From an uncultured Prevotella sp. (GTDB lineage: Bacteria; Bacteroidota; Bacteroidia; Bacteroidales; Bacteroidaceae), in NCBI GenBank assembly GCA_947169185.1, contig CAMVOS010000005.1, positions 1 through 64,000 on the forward strand: a DNA stretch of 64,000 nt, read 5' to 3'. Positions 1-9,059 of the stretch are shown here, piece after piece. Each line of letters begins with the position of its first letter. The stretch's first letter is position 1. The notes under the pieces are model-generated. The model was not told where the DNA came from and made no database searches. It saw only the letters and a program-made list of their open reading frames with translations. A program made the position numbers and the translations under genes.

Positions 1-2
1 TT

Positions 3-1523
3 GTTTTCACGATGACAACTATGGACGCTTTTGCCGGTGGTATTCTGACCAACACGAATCAAAGCGTTTTGTTCCTGAAAAATCCCGCCCGTGATGCCGC
101 TATTGGTCTCGACGGCGTTTACTCAAACCCTGCTGGCGTAGCTTTCATGCCCGAAGGATTCCATTTGGCCATCAACTGGCAATATGCTCACCAGACACGT
201 ACCGTTACTTCTACTGACCCTATGTACTTGATGGGTAAAAAGAATGAAGGTAAGATGACCAAGACGTTTGAAGGTGTGGCTGATGCTCCTTTCATTCCTT
301 CATTGCAGGCCGCATATAATAAAGGAAATTGGAGTTACCAATTCAACTTTTCAATGCCTGGCGGCGGTGGTGCCTGCGAGTTTGAGAATGGTCTCGGATC
401 TTTCGAACGTGCTGTCGGTAGCATTGCTGGCATGCTAAAGCAGAATGGCTTTGATGTTCAGGGTTATGACATGGATGCTTATATGCGCGGTCGCCAGTAC
501 TACTTTGGGTTCCAAGCCGGTGCTGCTTATAAGATTAATGAACACTGGGCTGTTTATGGTGGTCTGCGTGCCGTCTACGGCGATGCTTCGTATCGTGCCC
601 GTCTGAGTCATATTTCAGTAGTTACCTCATCAGGTGCTATTGACTTTGGCGAATTCCTGGAAGGCAACATCAACGACATCAACCGTCAGATAGGTGCCGC
701 TCAGGCTCAACTTCAGATGGCCGCTCAGTCAGGTGCATATACTGCCGAGCAACTTGCTGCCATGCAGGCTCAAGCAGCACCACAACTTGCTGCCGCAGAG
801 GCCGGACTACAGAGTCTTTACAAGCTGCACCGTTATGGTAATGGTGTGAATCTGCAAAGCACACAGACCGGTTTTGGTTTCGCACCTATCATTGGTATTG
901 ACTACAAGATTGGCAACTTCAACTTTGCTGCCAAGTACGAGTTCAATACACAGATGAAGATGAAAAACCATTCTACTCTGGAAGAACCCCTGAAGATTTC
1001 AGGTCCGATGGCCAATTTCCCCGGCATCAACAACATCAACAAGTTTGAGAATAATACTGATGTCAATGAAGATATTCCTGCCATGCTGTCGTTGGGTGCC
1101 CAGTGGAGTCCTATACCCGAAGTACACCTCAACGCAGGCTATCACCACTATTACGACAAGAACGCCAAGTGGTACAATGACTCGCAGGATTTGCTTGACT
1201 ACGGTTCTAACGAATATCTGGGCGGTATTGAGTGGGACGCCAGCGACAAGGTAAACCTCTCATGTGGTTTCCAGATTACCCGCTACGGACTCACCGACGC
1301 GTACATGAACGATATGTCGTTCGTTGTCAACAGCTATAGCGTAGGCGCTGGTATCAGCTACAAGATTTCTGACAAGGTGACACTCAGTGCCGCATATTTC
1401 CAGACCAATTATGGCAACTACGACAAAGTACAGGCCACTGACGCCAATGGTAATGTCACTAAAGGCGACTCGTTCACCCGCACCAATCGTGTGCTGGGCT
1501 TAGGTTGCCAGATTGACTTTTAA
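3..1523 (+). CDS. OmpP1/FadL-family outer-membrane protein, 5' partial
   Basis: The reading frame is open to the left edge (codons for V-F-T precede the first ATG at 12), and the first residues end in a signal-peptide-like A-F-A stretch, so the true start lies outside the window. The early segment with NPAG (NPAGVAF, about residues 40-46) is typical of FadL/TodX-type barrels, which move hydrophobic compounds across the outer membrane. The protein ends in a C-terminal Phe (QIDF), the usual barrel-insertion signal. About residues 215-275 form an Ala/Gln-rich insert that is probably helical. The family call rests on overall pattern, not on a search; the substrate cannot be told from the sequence. 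Confidence 0.75.
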   Translation, partial: VFTMTTMDAFAGGILTNTNQSVLFLKNPARDAAIGLDGVYSNPAGVAFMPEGFHLAINWQYAHQTRTVTSTDPMYLMGKKNEGKMTKTFEGVADAPFIPSLQAAYNKGNWSYQFNFSMPGGGGACEFENGLGSFERAVGSIAGMLKQNGFDVQGYDMDAYMRGRQYYFGFQAGAAYKINEHWAVYGGLRAVYGDASYRARLSHISVVTSSGAIDFGEFLEGNINDINRQIGAAQAQLQMAAQSGAYTAEQLAAMQAQAAPQLAAAEAGLQSLYKLHRYGNGVNLQSTQTGFGFAPIIGIDYKIGNFNFAAKYEFNTQMKMKNHSTLEEPLKISGPMANFPGINNINKFENNTDVNEDIPAMLSLGAQWSPIPEVHLNAGYHHYYDKNAKWYNDSQDLLDYGSNEYLGGIEWDASDKVNLSCGFQITRYGLTDAYMNDMSFVVNSYSVGAGISYKISDKVTLSAAYFQTNYGNYDKVQATDANGNVTKGDSFTRTNRVLGLGCQIDF

Positions 1524-1528
1524 CATAA

Positions 1529-1557
1529 TCGAAACTTCGAAGCATCGAAACTTCGAA
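1529..1557. repeat. Two copies of a 13-bp palindromic repeat between FadL-type gene and priA
   Basis: TCGAAACTTCGAA occurs at 1529-1541 and 1545-1557 with a 16-bp period. Each copy is nearly self-complementary, so the pair can fold. It lies in the 40-bp gap between two convergent genes and may act as a weak bidirectional terminator; no long T-run follows. Confidence 0.5.
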
Positions 1558-1563
1558 ATAACA

Positions 1564-3828
1564 TTATAACGGATCAACGTCGTAATAGATCTGTAACGAC
1601 GAATAGCGCTTGTCCGCGAGCATCTGCCTCTGAGCCATGAGCAGATACTCGCGGACTCGTTTCATGTCAATGCCCAACTCCAATTTAAGCACTAGTTTAC
1701 GAATATTTTGCTGCTTTACCTTTGCTACGGAAGGTTTATCAGGCCCCAGCACACGCCCACCAAACCATTGGCGCAGACGAGATGCCAACTCGATGGATGC
1801 CGTATGAACCGTTGTCTCCTGACGATGCTTAAGAAACACATATATCAGATGAAAATATGGTGGATAGCGGAAAGCCTGACGTTCAGCTATCAAGTCCTTA
1901 TAGAGTGCCGCATAGTCACTGCGTACCACATAGTCGATGACAGGCAACTTAGGTTGCTTCGTCTGTAGAATCACCAGTCCGCGCTTGTTCTTACGACCAG
2001 CACGTCCACTGACCTGCGACATCATCATATAAGCATGCTCGTAGGCCCGGAAGTCGGGCTGATTGAGCATCGCATCAGCATTTAGGATACCCACCACAGA
2101 AACATGATCGAAGTCGAGACCCTTCGAAACCATCTGCGTGCCTATCAAGATATTAGTGCGACGAGCAGAAAAGTCGCTGATAATGCGTTCATAAGCATTG
2201 CGTGTACGAGTGGTATCGAGGTCCATACGCGAAATACGTGCCTCAGGAAACACTTCACGCACCTGCTCCTCTATCTTCTCCGTACCAAAGCCACGAGTAC
2301 GCAAATCGGTACTACCACAACAAGGGCACTCCGTTGGTACACGATAGGTATAGCCACAATAGTGACATGTCAACTGGTTCATCTGCCGATGGTACGTCAG
2401 CGACACGTCACAGTGCTGACATGTAGGAACCCAGCCACACTGATGACACTCGACGACAGGCGCAAAGCCACGACGATTCTGAAAGAGAATAGCCTGTTCG
2501 CCATGCTCTAACGCTTCGCGTACGCGCGCTAACAAAAGCGGTGAGAAAGGACCTGCCATCATTTTACGTCGCTGAAGGTCGGCCGTATCGACCACCTGTA
2601 TCTCAGGCAGTTCGATACCCTGATAACGTTCCTTTAGTTCCACCAGCCCGTATTTGCCCTTTTTGGCATTGTGATAACTCTCTAGCGAAGGTGTTGCAGT
2701 ACCCAATAGCGTCTTGGCCTTAAACATCTGAGCCAAGACGATGGCAGCACTGCGTGCATGATAGCGAGGAGCGGGATCTTGTTGCTTATAACTGACTTCA
2801 TGTTCCTCATCGATGATTACCAAGCCCAAGCGTTGGAAAGGCAGGAAGACTGCTGAACGGGCACCCAAAATGACGTCATAGGGATTCTGGGACAATTGTT
2901 TCTGCCATATCTCTACGCGTTCGGCATCGGAATATTTGGAGTGATAGATACCCAGCTTGTCGCCAAACACACGCTGTAGGCGTTGCATCATCTGGACTGT
3001 CAACGCTATTTCAGGCAACAGATAGAGCACCTGTTCCTTGCGTTCCAGTGCCAACTTAATGAGATGGATGTATATCTCCGTCTTACCAGATCCCGTCACG
3101 CCATGTAATAAAGTCACATGATTCTTCAACATCGAGAAGAGTACCTCGTCATGAGCTTTCTGTTGAGCAGGACTAAGGGGTTGTATGAGTTCGGGATGAT
3201 ACGCACCACTGTGATTCAGTCGTCCCACCTCTACCTCATAGGTCTCCAACATCTGGCGTTTCTCCAATTCCTTTATGGTCAATGCAGAAGCGCCACTAAC
3301 ATTCATCAGCTCTTCACGCGTAATCTCATTCACAGTGAACGTTGTTGGATGCTCTTCCACCTGATCCCATCCAGACAGCGCCAAATATTCGATAAAGACA
3401 TCCAACTGCTTTTTAGCCCTCGACAACACATTAAGTGCGATGTGCAAAGAGGTAGCATTTTGATACTGTGACGTCAGCCGGATATAAGTCTCTGTCTTGG
3501 GATGATAGCCATCTTCGGCCTTCAACCCTGCAGGTAAGGCAGCCTTGTAGACATCGCCTATCGGCGACAGATAATAATCACTAATCCATTGCCATAGCTT
3601 CAATTGCTGTTCCATCACAATTGGCATAGCATCCAATACTTGCAGGACAGGTTTCACCTCATAGTCCTCGGGTTTCTTGTCGTGCAGGCGCATCACAACG
3701 CCCAGATACTTCGTACGGCCAAATGTTACCAACACACGACAGCCTGTCACCACCGTCATACCTTCAGGTACAGCGTAGGTGAACAACCCTTGCAAGGGTA
3801 CGGGCAATATCAAGTCAGCATACTGCAT
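1564..3828 (-). CDS. priA: Primosomal protein N' (replication restart helicase PriA)
   Basis: PriA reloads the replicative helicase at stalled forks. The N-terminal DNA-binding part begins MQYADLILPVPL. A Walker A motif GVTGSGKTE sits near residue 243, a DEEH box (IIDEEHE) near 339, and a cysteine-rich zinc-binding insert with CxxC pairs (CHQC, CQHC, CHYC, CPCC) spans about 458-506 inside the helicase core; the C-terminal helicase part carries MVSKGLDFD and QVSGRAGRK. The start at 3828 is preferred over the longer ATG at 3858 because MQYADL matches the usual PriA beginning. At 754 residues it is full length. It is transcribed divergently from the histidine kinase; the gap between the two starts is 94 bp. 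Confidence 0.95.
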   Translation of the reverse strand: MQYADLILPVPLQGLFTYAVPEGMTVVTGCRVLVTFGRTKYLGVVMRLHDKKPEDYEVKPVLQVLDAMPIVMEQQLKLWQWISDYYLSPIGDVYKAALPAGLKAEDGYHPKTETYIRLTSQYQNATSLHIALNVLSRAKKQLDVFIEYLALSGWDQVEEHPTTFTVNEITREELMNVSGASALTIKELEKRQMLETYEVEVGRLNHSGAYHPELIQPLSPAQQKAHDEVLFSMLKNHVTLLHGVTGSGKTEIYIHLIKLALERKEQVLYLLPEIALTVQMMQRLQRVFGDKLGIYHSKYSDAERVEIWQKQLSQNPYDVILGARSAVFLPFQRLGLVIIDEEHEVSYKQQDPAPRYHARSAAIVLAQMFKAKTLLGTATPSLESYHNAKKGKYGLVELKERYQGIELPEIQVVDTADLQRRKMMAGPFSPLLLARVREALEHGEQAILFQNRRGFAPVVECHQCGWVPTCQHCDVSLTYHRQMNQLTCHYCGYTYRVPTECPCCGSTDLRTRGFGTEKIEEQVREVFPEARISRMDLDTTRTRNAYERIISDFSARRTNILIGTQMVSKGLDFDHVSVVGILNADAMLNQPDFRAYEHAYMMMSQVSGRAGRKNKRGLVILQTKQPKLPVIDYVVRSDYAALYKDLIAERQAFRYPPYFHLIYVFLKHRQETTVHTASIELASRLRQWFGGRVLGPDKPSVAKVKQQNIRKLVLKLELGIDMKRVREYLLMAQRQMLADKRYSSLQIYYDVDPL

Positions 3829-3883
3829 CAAGATGCAAAGATAATGCAAACCGGACAAAATGCAAAATAAATCGTCGTTAAAT

Positions 3884-3914
3884 TTGGTTTTTTACGCACT
3901 TCTTCGTAACTTTG
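3884..3914 (+). promoter_or_regulatory. Bacteroidetes-type promoter, nearly leaderless
   Basis: TTG at 3884-3886, a 20-bp spacer, then TAACTTTG at 3907-3914. The chosen ATG of the kinase is at 3923, only 8 nt after the box, so the mRNA leader should be a few nucleotides at most, with no room for a ribosome-binding site. Confidence 0.75.
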
Positions 3915-3922
3915 CACCCGAC

Positions 3923-5845
3923 ATGAACCAACTGAGACTACTTTTTAAACTACTTTTCATAGCTATTGCTATGAGTTTTGCCGTAGCTTGCCAACAGGGT
4001 ACGGGTAGCCGAACAGCGAATAAGAATATCGATTGGCACGATTCTGCCTACAAACGCTTTGCCGAGACTGAGGAATTGTTTAACAACGACCAGCACGACT
4101 CGCTGATGACCATAGCACATGGGGTGCTTGACTTCCTGCGCGAACACCATGAGTGGAGTTTGTACTACACATTATGGCAGAATCTGGCAGAAGATTACGC
4201 CTGGTACAACGAATATACCGAAGCCACCCATGAGGCCGAAGCCATGCAGAAAGACGCCATAGAGCGAAATGACACATTTGGGCTGTCGCTGAGCTACCTA
4301 ACACAAGGCATCACATATTTGATACAAGATAACTACGATGAGGCTAAAAAAGGATTTAAGAAATCCATAAGCTTATTTCCAAAGGAAGGACAAAAGGGAC
4401 AGTTGGTGAGTATCTACTGCTACTATGCCGAATGTCTGGAATCCACTAAGGAATATGCTGAACTGGATTCATTATTGGTAACATGGCGAAATCTGTTGGA
4501 CAAGATGGAACCCGCCACATGCAAAGAGGACACGTTGGCCTATGCGCACTGGTACCACCAATACTTTAATCACAAAAATACGCTCTTGATTAGAACCGGC
4601 CATCTTGCGGAGGCTGCTTCAGCCATCGACTCGACGGTATATTATGCCAAGGCGACAGGAATAACCGATAACCACATCTTAAACATTAGCGATGCGCGTC
4701 ACGAGTTAGCGATGGCGGAAGGAAAGTATGCTGACGCATTGAAGTATGCTGAAGATATCATGAAAGTGGCAAATGGGAATGTGAGTACAAAAATACGGGC
4801 TCTGCAAGGACAAGCAGAAGCACTGGAAAAAATGGGACGTTACCGTGAGGCGCTAGCTAATGTCCGAGCCTATAAGGAATTGGACGATTCAATTACGCAG
4901 GCCAATAACCGCGAGCAGTTGAATCGTCTGAATAAACGTTATCAGTTAAACGAGTTGCAATCGCAAAATGACATGCTGGTGTCACGATCACGTTTTACGA
5001 CAGGTGGTGTAGCAATGATACTGGGTATTCTGGCGTTATTGGCTTTCCTAACCTTTAATAGTCGTTGGACGCGAAGGATAGAAATTAAAAACCAACAATT
5101 ACAGCGAGAACGCAATGTGGTGGTTAGCCAGAACAAGCAACTGGCTTTGGAGCGTGACCGTGCTGAGGCGGCATCGAAAGCAAAGACATCCTTTATACGA
5201 AGTATGACACACGAGATACGCACACCGCTAAATGCGATCAGCGGTTTTTCTCAGATTCTGACGATGGACGACAAGAGCATCACACCAGAAATGCGTAATG
5301 ACATGAGTCAGCGCATTATGGATGGTACCCGTATGCTGACCAACATTTTGGACGACCTGATTCTGATTTCCGACTACGAAAGCCGTACCGACCCGTCGCC
5401 TACGGAAGACTGCCTCATAGCAGCCGTAGCCGATCAGGCCATTGACACTATCCGCTCCTTGATTGCCCCATCGGTAACGATAGAGAACCAGTCGTCGATA
5501 GCCCCAGAGCTGATGGTAAAGACCAATGCTACCGTCATACAAAACATTCTCACCAAACTTCTGGAGAATGCAGCGAAGTTTACTACCGAGGGCAGCATCA
5601 CGCTGACAACGGACTTCAGCGAGGGGAAGTTGCACTTTGCTGTCAGCGATACGGGACCAGGCATTCCTGCAGACAAGCATATCTACGTCTTCAAGCGTTT
5701 CACCAAGCTTGACAATTTCTCGCAGGGCGCAGGATTGGGTCTGTCCGTAGCACGCCTGCTGGCTGAACATCTGGGTGGTACGGTGACTATTGATGCCAAC
5801 TACCAGAACGGTGCGAAATTCGATGTTATTATTCCTGTTGCCTAA
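3923..5845 (+). CDS. TPR-containing sensor histidine kinase
   Basis: A 640-aa membrane sensor. The N terminus is a lipoprotein-like signal (hydrophobic stretch then FAVACQQ). Residues about 30-340 are helical repeats resembling TPRs. A membrane segment lies near 357-380 (MILGILALLAFLTF), followed by a coiled coil, an H-box SMTHEIRTPLNA with the phospho-acceptor His430, an N-box LLENAAKF near 546, and ATP-lid motifs DTGPGIP and GAGLGLSVA. There is no receiver or DNA-binding domain, so a partner response regulator must be encoded elsewhere. The ATG at 3923 is chosen because the in-frame ATG at 3860 lies upstream of the promoter. The purine permease starts 10 nt after the stop, suggesting co-transcription. 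Confidence 0.85.
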   Translation: MNQLRLLFKLLFIAIAMSFAVACQQGTGSRTANKNIDWHDSAYKRFAETEELFNNDQHDSLMTIAHGVLDFLREHHEWSLYYTLWQNLAEDYAWYNEYTEATHEAEAMQKDAIERNDTFGLSLSYLTQGITYLIQDNYDEAKKGFKKSISLFPKEGQKGQLVSIYCYYAECLESTKEYAELDSLLVTWRNLLDKMEPATCKEDTLAYAHWYHQYFNHKNTLLIRTGHLAEAASAIDSTVYYAKATGITDNHILNISDARHELAMAEGKYADALKYAEDIMKVANGNVSTKIRALQGQAEALEKMGRYREALANVRAYKELDDSITQANNREQLNRLNKRYQLNELQSQNDMLVSRSRFTTGGVAMILGILALLAFLTFNSRWTRRIEIKNQQLQRERNVVVSQNKQLALERDRAEAASKAKTSFIRSMTHEIRTPLNAISGFSQILTMDDKSITPEMRNDMSQRIMDGTRMLTNILDDLILISDYESRTDPSPTEDCLIAAVADQAIDTIRSLIAPSVTIENQSSIAPELMVKTNATVIQNILTKLLENAAKFTTEGSITLTTDFSEGKLHFAVSDTGPGIPADKHIYVFKRFTKLDNFSQGAGLGLSVARLLAEHLGGTVTIDANYQNGAKFDVIIPVA

Positions 5846-5855
5846 CTTCAAAGAT

Positions 5856-7124
5856 ATGAAAGAAAGATTGCTCTCATTAGTGGGGTTCTCTACCCAACGC
5901 AACAATTTAAAGACAGAGGTATTGGCTGGTCTGACCACCTTTGTCACGATGTGCTATATATTGGCTCTGAACCCGGTATTATTTGAACCACTTGCTGAAA
6001 AAGGGTATCCCGTTGAGGCCCTGTTCACAGCAACAGCCTTAGCCGCTACCATCGGTGGTCTATTGATGGCTTTTCTGGCTAAACGTCCTATTGGTCAGGC
6101 ACCAGGACTGGCCCTGAACATCTTCTTCGTACAGACTGTATGTGTGTCGTTGGGCTATTCGTGGCGTTTTGCTCTTACTGCCGTACTTATCGAGGGCATA
6201 CTCTTCATCTTGCTCTGCGTAAGCAACATTAGGCAGATTATATTTGAAATGATTCCCCCATCACTTAAGTTTGCTTTCGCTGCAGGTATTGGATTCTTCA
6301 TCGCCATGATAGGCTTCAAGAATAGTGGCATCCTTGCTGAGGGTACTATCTTCAACCATATTGAAACGCTAACGAATCCAAACTCGATACTCTTTATTGG
6401 CGGACTGCTGTTGGCGGGACTTCTTACCGTGATGCACGTACGTGGCGGATTATTGCTCAGTATCGCCACAATATCGCTGATTGGCATTCCTTTGGGTGTC
6501 ACCCAATTGCCAGAAAGTATGGTAAGCATTCCCACGTCACCAGCGCTACTCTTCTGTCAATTCTCATGGGATGAACTGCTGACGCCAGACTTGTGGGTAT
6601 GTGTGCTAACCATGCTGTTTTTCGATGTCTTCGACACGTTAGGTTCTGTGGTAGGTCTTATGGCCAATTCCGGACGAATCCGTAAGAACGGACGTATTCC
6701 CAATATGCGTAACATCATGCTCAGCGATGCTATTGGGACTGTGGCAGGCGCATGTCTGGGCTGCAGCACTGTGACAACTTATGTAGAGAGTGCTACGGGC
6801 GTAGCAGAAGGTGGTCGTACGGGTCTCACAGCCCTCGTCATCGCCCTATGCTTCCTGTGCAGTCTGTTCCTTTCGCCACTATTTCTGGCTATTCCTTCTG
6901 CAGCCACAGCACCAGTAATGGTCATTGCAGGTTTCTATTTGTTCGGCTCTGTGCGACATATAAGCCTGACGAATCCCATCGAGACTTTGCCAGCTTTCCT
7001 GACCATCCTGTTGATGCCTGTCAGCGGAAGTATCACCGATGGTATTATCGTAGGCCTGTTTACTTACGTGGCATTCTCCTTTACCCATGGTTGGTTTAAT
7101 CGCAAGAAAACAGACATTTCATAA
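5856..7124 (+). CDS. NCS2-family purine permease (AzgA/PbuG type)
   Basis: A 422-aa inner-membrane protein with many hydrophobic segments. Family marks are the opening segment TEVLAGLTTFVTMCYILALNP, GQAPGLALN near residue 85, and FFDVFDTLGSVVGL around residue 255. Relatives import hypoxanthine, guanine or adenine by proton symport. The ATG at 5856 follows the kinase stop by 10 nt and gives the usual N terminus (MKERL); a longer ATG at 5790 would overlap the kinase gene. A rho-independent terminator follows directly. The exact purine substrate is not readable from the sequence. Confidence 0.88.
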   Translation: MKERLLSLVGFSTQRNNLKTEVLAGLTTFVTMCYILALNPVLFEPLAEKGYPVEALFTATALAATIGGLLMAFLAKRPIGQAPGLALNIFFVQTVCVSLGYSWRFALTAVLIEGILFILLCVSNIRQIIFEMIPPSLKFAFAAGIGFFIAMIGFKNSGILAEGTIFNHIETLTNPNSILFIGGLLLAGLLTVMHVRGGLLLSIATISLIGIPLGVTQLPESMVSIPTSPALLFCQFSWDELLTPDLWVCVLTMLFFDVFDTLGSVVGLMANSGRIRKNGRIPNMRNIMLSDAIGTVAGACLGCSTVTTYVESATGVAEGGRTGLTALVIALCFLCSLFLSPLFLAIPSAATAPVMVIAGFYLFGSVRHISLTNPIETLPAFLTILLMPVSGSITDGIIVGLFTYVAFSFTHGWFNRKKTDIS

Positions 7125-7133
7125 CTATCAACA

Positions 7134-7162
7134 AAAAATGGCAGGAAGTTCCTGCCATTTTT
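7134..7162. terminator. Bidirectional intrinsic terminator
   Basis: A 12-bp stem (AAAAATGGCAGG with CCTGCCATTTTT) separates the convergent permease and small barrel genes. It has A-runs and T-runs on both sides, so it can serve both directions. Confidence 0.85.
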
Positions 7163-7178
7163 ATCTTGTTATCTTATT

Positions 7179-7808
7179 TTAGAAATAGTAAGCTGCAGAA
7201 ATCTGCCAAGCGTTAGCCTTTGCCTTACCTGTAATAACATCCCATGCTGCACCAGTACCATCCTTTACCTGAACGTCACCAGTCTTGCCAAGAGCAATGT
7301 TATAGTTGATCTTCACCTGCAGATGGCTCAGTAACGTAGCACCAATACCAATATTTGCACTTAGGTTAGAACTACGCAACGTCCAGTCGTAAGCATTATT
7401 CTTGGCGTCTTTCCATGTTTTGTTCTTGTCACCAATATTAAATCCAAACTGAGGACCAGCAAATGCAAAAATCTCAGCAAGGCTACCAATGCCAAAACCG
7501 TAACGAACATTGACAGGTATCTGGATTGACTGTGACTTGATAGTACCGTCATTAGTCTTAGCCTCACGCTGATCGTATAATGCAGCTGCATCAATACCTA
7601 AGCCAACAACAGGCAAGGTAAACTTTACAGTCGGACCAATAAAGAAGCCAGCCTTGTTAGACACGGCATTCTCAATACCAGCCTTATCAAACGAGAAGTC
7701 AGAAACATTAGTCAAGTTCAGACCACCTTGCAGACCAAACTTAATCTGTGCTTGTGAAGGCATGGCAAACGCTACTGCCATCACGATAAGAGTTAAAACT
7801 TTTTTCAT
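7179..7808 (-). CDS. Small outer-membrane beta-barrel protein (PorT/Omp_b-brl type)
   Basis: A 209-aa exported protein with a clear signal peptide (MKKVLTLIVMAVAFAMPSQA, cleavage before Q21). It continues KFGLQGGLNLTNVS, the common opening of the porin-family beta-barrel proteins of Bacteroidetes, and ends in aromatic AAYYF. The alternating polar/hydrophobic strands with Gly suggest about eight strands. It has its own promoter at 7846-7878 and ends at the shared terminator, so it is monocistronic. No specific function can be given; it is not obviously part of the secretion operon upstream of it. Confidence 0.75.
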   Translation of the reverse strand: MKKVLTLIVMAVAFAMPSQAQIKFGLQGGLNLTNVSDFSFDKAGIENAVSNKAGFFIGPTVKFTLPVVGLGIDAAALYDQREAKTNDGTIKSQSIQIPVNVRYGFGIGSLAEIFAFAGPQFGFNIGDKNKTWKDAKNNAYDWTLRSSNLSANIGIGATLLSHLQVKINYNIALGKTGDVQVKDGTGAAWDVITGKAKANAWQISAAYYF

Positions 7809-7845
7809 AATCTTTCTTTTTTAGTGACTGAATTAATAATCTGCT

Positions 7846-7878
7846 GGCAAAAGTAAGCATTTTATCTGAAAAAAACAA
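7846..7878 (-). promoter_or_regulatory. Promoter of small barrel gene
   Basis: Read on the minus strand: TTG (7876-7878), 22-bp spacer, TACTTTTG (7846-7853), 37 bp ahead of the start codon. The spacer is slightly longer than the usual 19-20. Confidence 0.55.
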
Positions 7879-7892
7879 CAATTATGCCAGTT

Positions 7893-7927
7893 TTTTCACT
7901 TTTCACTATTCACTTTTCAGTATTCAC
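7893..7927 (-). repeat. Five 7-bp tandem units in the gldN/barrel gap
   Basis: On the plus strand the units are TTTTCAC, TTTTCAC, TATTCAC, TTTTCAG, TATTCAC. In the sense of the flanking minus-strand genes each intact unit contains TGA, giving stops in all frames. No clear hairpin terminator is seen after gldN. Confidence 0.7.
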
Positions 7928-7944
7928 TAGCGCAACGCTTAGTG

Positions 7945-9042
7945 TCAGTGTCTCTGGCGACGTACACTCATACGAGAAGAGCCTGACGAAGAGGCTGACG
8001 ACTTGGGCGCTTTAGTAGCCTTAGAGCGACGCGATGATGAAGATGAACTCTTCTGGTTGCCGGTAACAGCAGACTCGTCACCAGTAGCTTTCTTTCCCTT
8101 ACGAGCAGCTTTTCGGGCTGCTTTAAGGTCAGCAGGTGTAAGACGAGAAATGCTATCGAGCGAGTCCTTGCGTTGTTTGTCGCCAAAGATCTTCTCTTCG
8201 AAGGCCTTTAACTCGCCTTCGATACGCTGCTGTTCCTTCTGCAAAGCTGAGTCTGTAGGACAATACTGTGCCAATGTCTTACCCAACATGTTGTTGGTTT
8301 TATAGATCTTACCCTCGTAACGATTCAGCGTAAAATAGTCCTCCATCGACATCGTTGCTGCATTATTCAGGTTCGATGTCATCACTGTCTGACGACTGAG
8401 ATAAGGTGCTAAGTCGGCATACTTTACCCAGAACAAGGGATACTTGGCTGCCTCGCCACCAAAGTCATCTTCACGTAGCATGACTGGGCAGAGTGCCAAC
8501 ACCTTGCGATGGAACGTAGAGTTTGCTTGGTCGAAGTAGGCACTCTCCTTCAGATAGTAGAGTTTCACCTCTGCAGAAGGAATATCGCTGTTGTCTACAC
8601 GTAGCTTGCCATCCTTCTCTTCGTAGTAGATGTGGAAGTTGTCGAGAATGGTCTTCATCTTCACCTTGGCAGAATCCGTAAACAGCTCATTACCATCCAG
8701 ACGATATTCGTAGACAGGCACATAGCCATTCAACGCCAACTTAAACACATAGGTGAAAAGGTTCAGCTGCTTGTCGATAGGCTCCACAGGATAGTAGAGT
8801 CCGCCATTGGCATTCTGATTGAGGTCGATTTCGCGATAGATATCACGACGCCACACCACATCCTCTGGCATATCGACTGCTGTTGGGAACATCAGACGGG
8901 CACGCATCGAGACACCTTGATTCTGCTGCCCTTGCTGAGCCTGCTGTTGCTGCTGTTTCTGCTGTTGGCGACGAGCCTTGGGCTGAGCAAGTGCTGTACC
9001 TGCCATCACTGTTATCATCAATAAGAACAATACTCTTTTCAT
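7945..9042 (-). CDS. gldN: Type IX secretion/gliding protein GldN (PorN)
   Basis: A 365-aa periplasmic protein that joins GldK in the ring under the outer membrane in the type IX secretion system. The signal peptide is MKRVLFLLMITVMAGTALA; a Gln-rich linker (residues about 25-43) precedes the conserved domain with VVWRRDIYREIDL, NGGLYYPV and the SMEDYFTLNRYEGKIYKT stretch. The C-terminal 60 residues are a Ser/Lys/Arg-rich tail of low complexity. It is the last gene of the porP-gldKLMN operon and lies 17 nt after gldM. Confidence 0.93.
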   Translation of the reverse strand: MKRVLFLLMITVMAGTALAQPKARRQQQKQQQQQAQQGQQNQGVSMRARLMFPTAVDMPEDVVWRRDIYREIDLNQNANGGLYYPVEPIDKQLNLFTYVFKLALNGYVPVYEYRLDGNELFTDSAKVKMKTILDNFHIYYEEKDGKLRVDNSDIPSAEVKLYYLKESAYFDQANSTFHRKVLALCPVMLREDDFGGEAAKYPLFWVKYADLAPYLSRQTVMTSNLNNAATMSMEDYFTLNRYEGKIYKTNNMLGKTLAQYCPTDSALQKEQQRIEGELKAFEEKIFGDKQRKDSLDSISRLTPADLKAARKAARKGKKATGDESAVTGNQKSSSSSSRRSKATKAPKSSASSSGSSRMSVRRQRH

Positions 9043-9059
9043 ATCTTCTTAATTCTAAG

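Noticed and set aside
3923..5845. Hybrid two-component regulator controlling the pectin locus
   Set aside because: No receiver or AraC-type DNA-binding domain; it is far from the pectin genes and linked to a purine permease.
5228..5947. 239-codon minus-strand open frame
   Set aside because: Antisense to the histidine kinase catalytic domain; no protein-like pattern.
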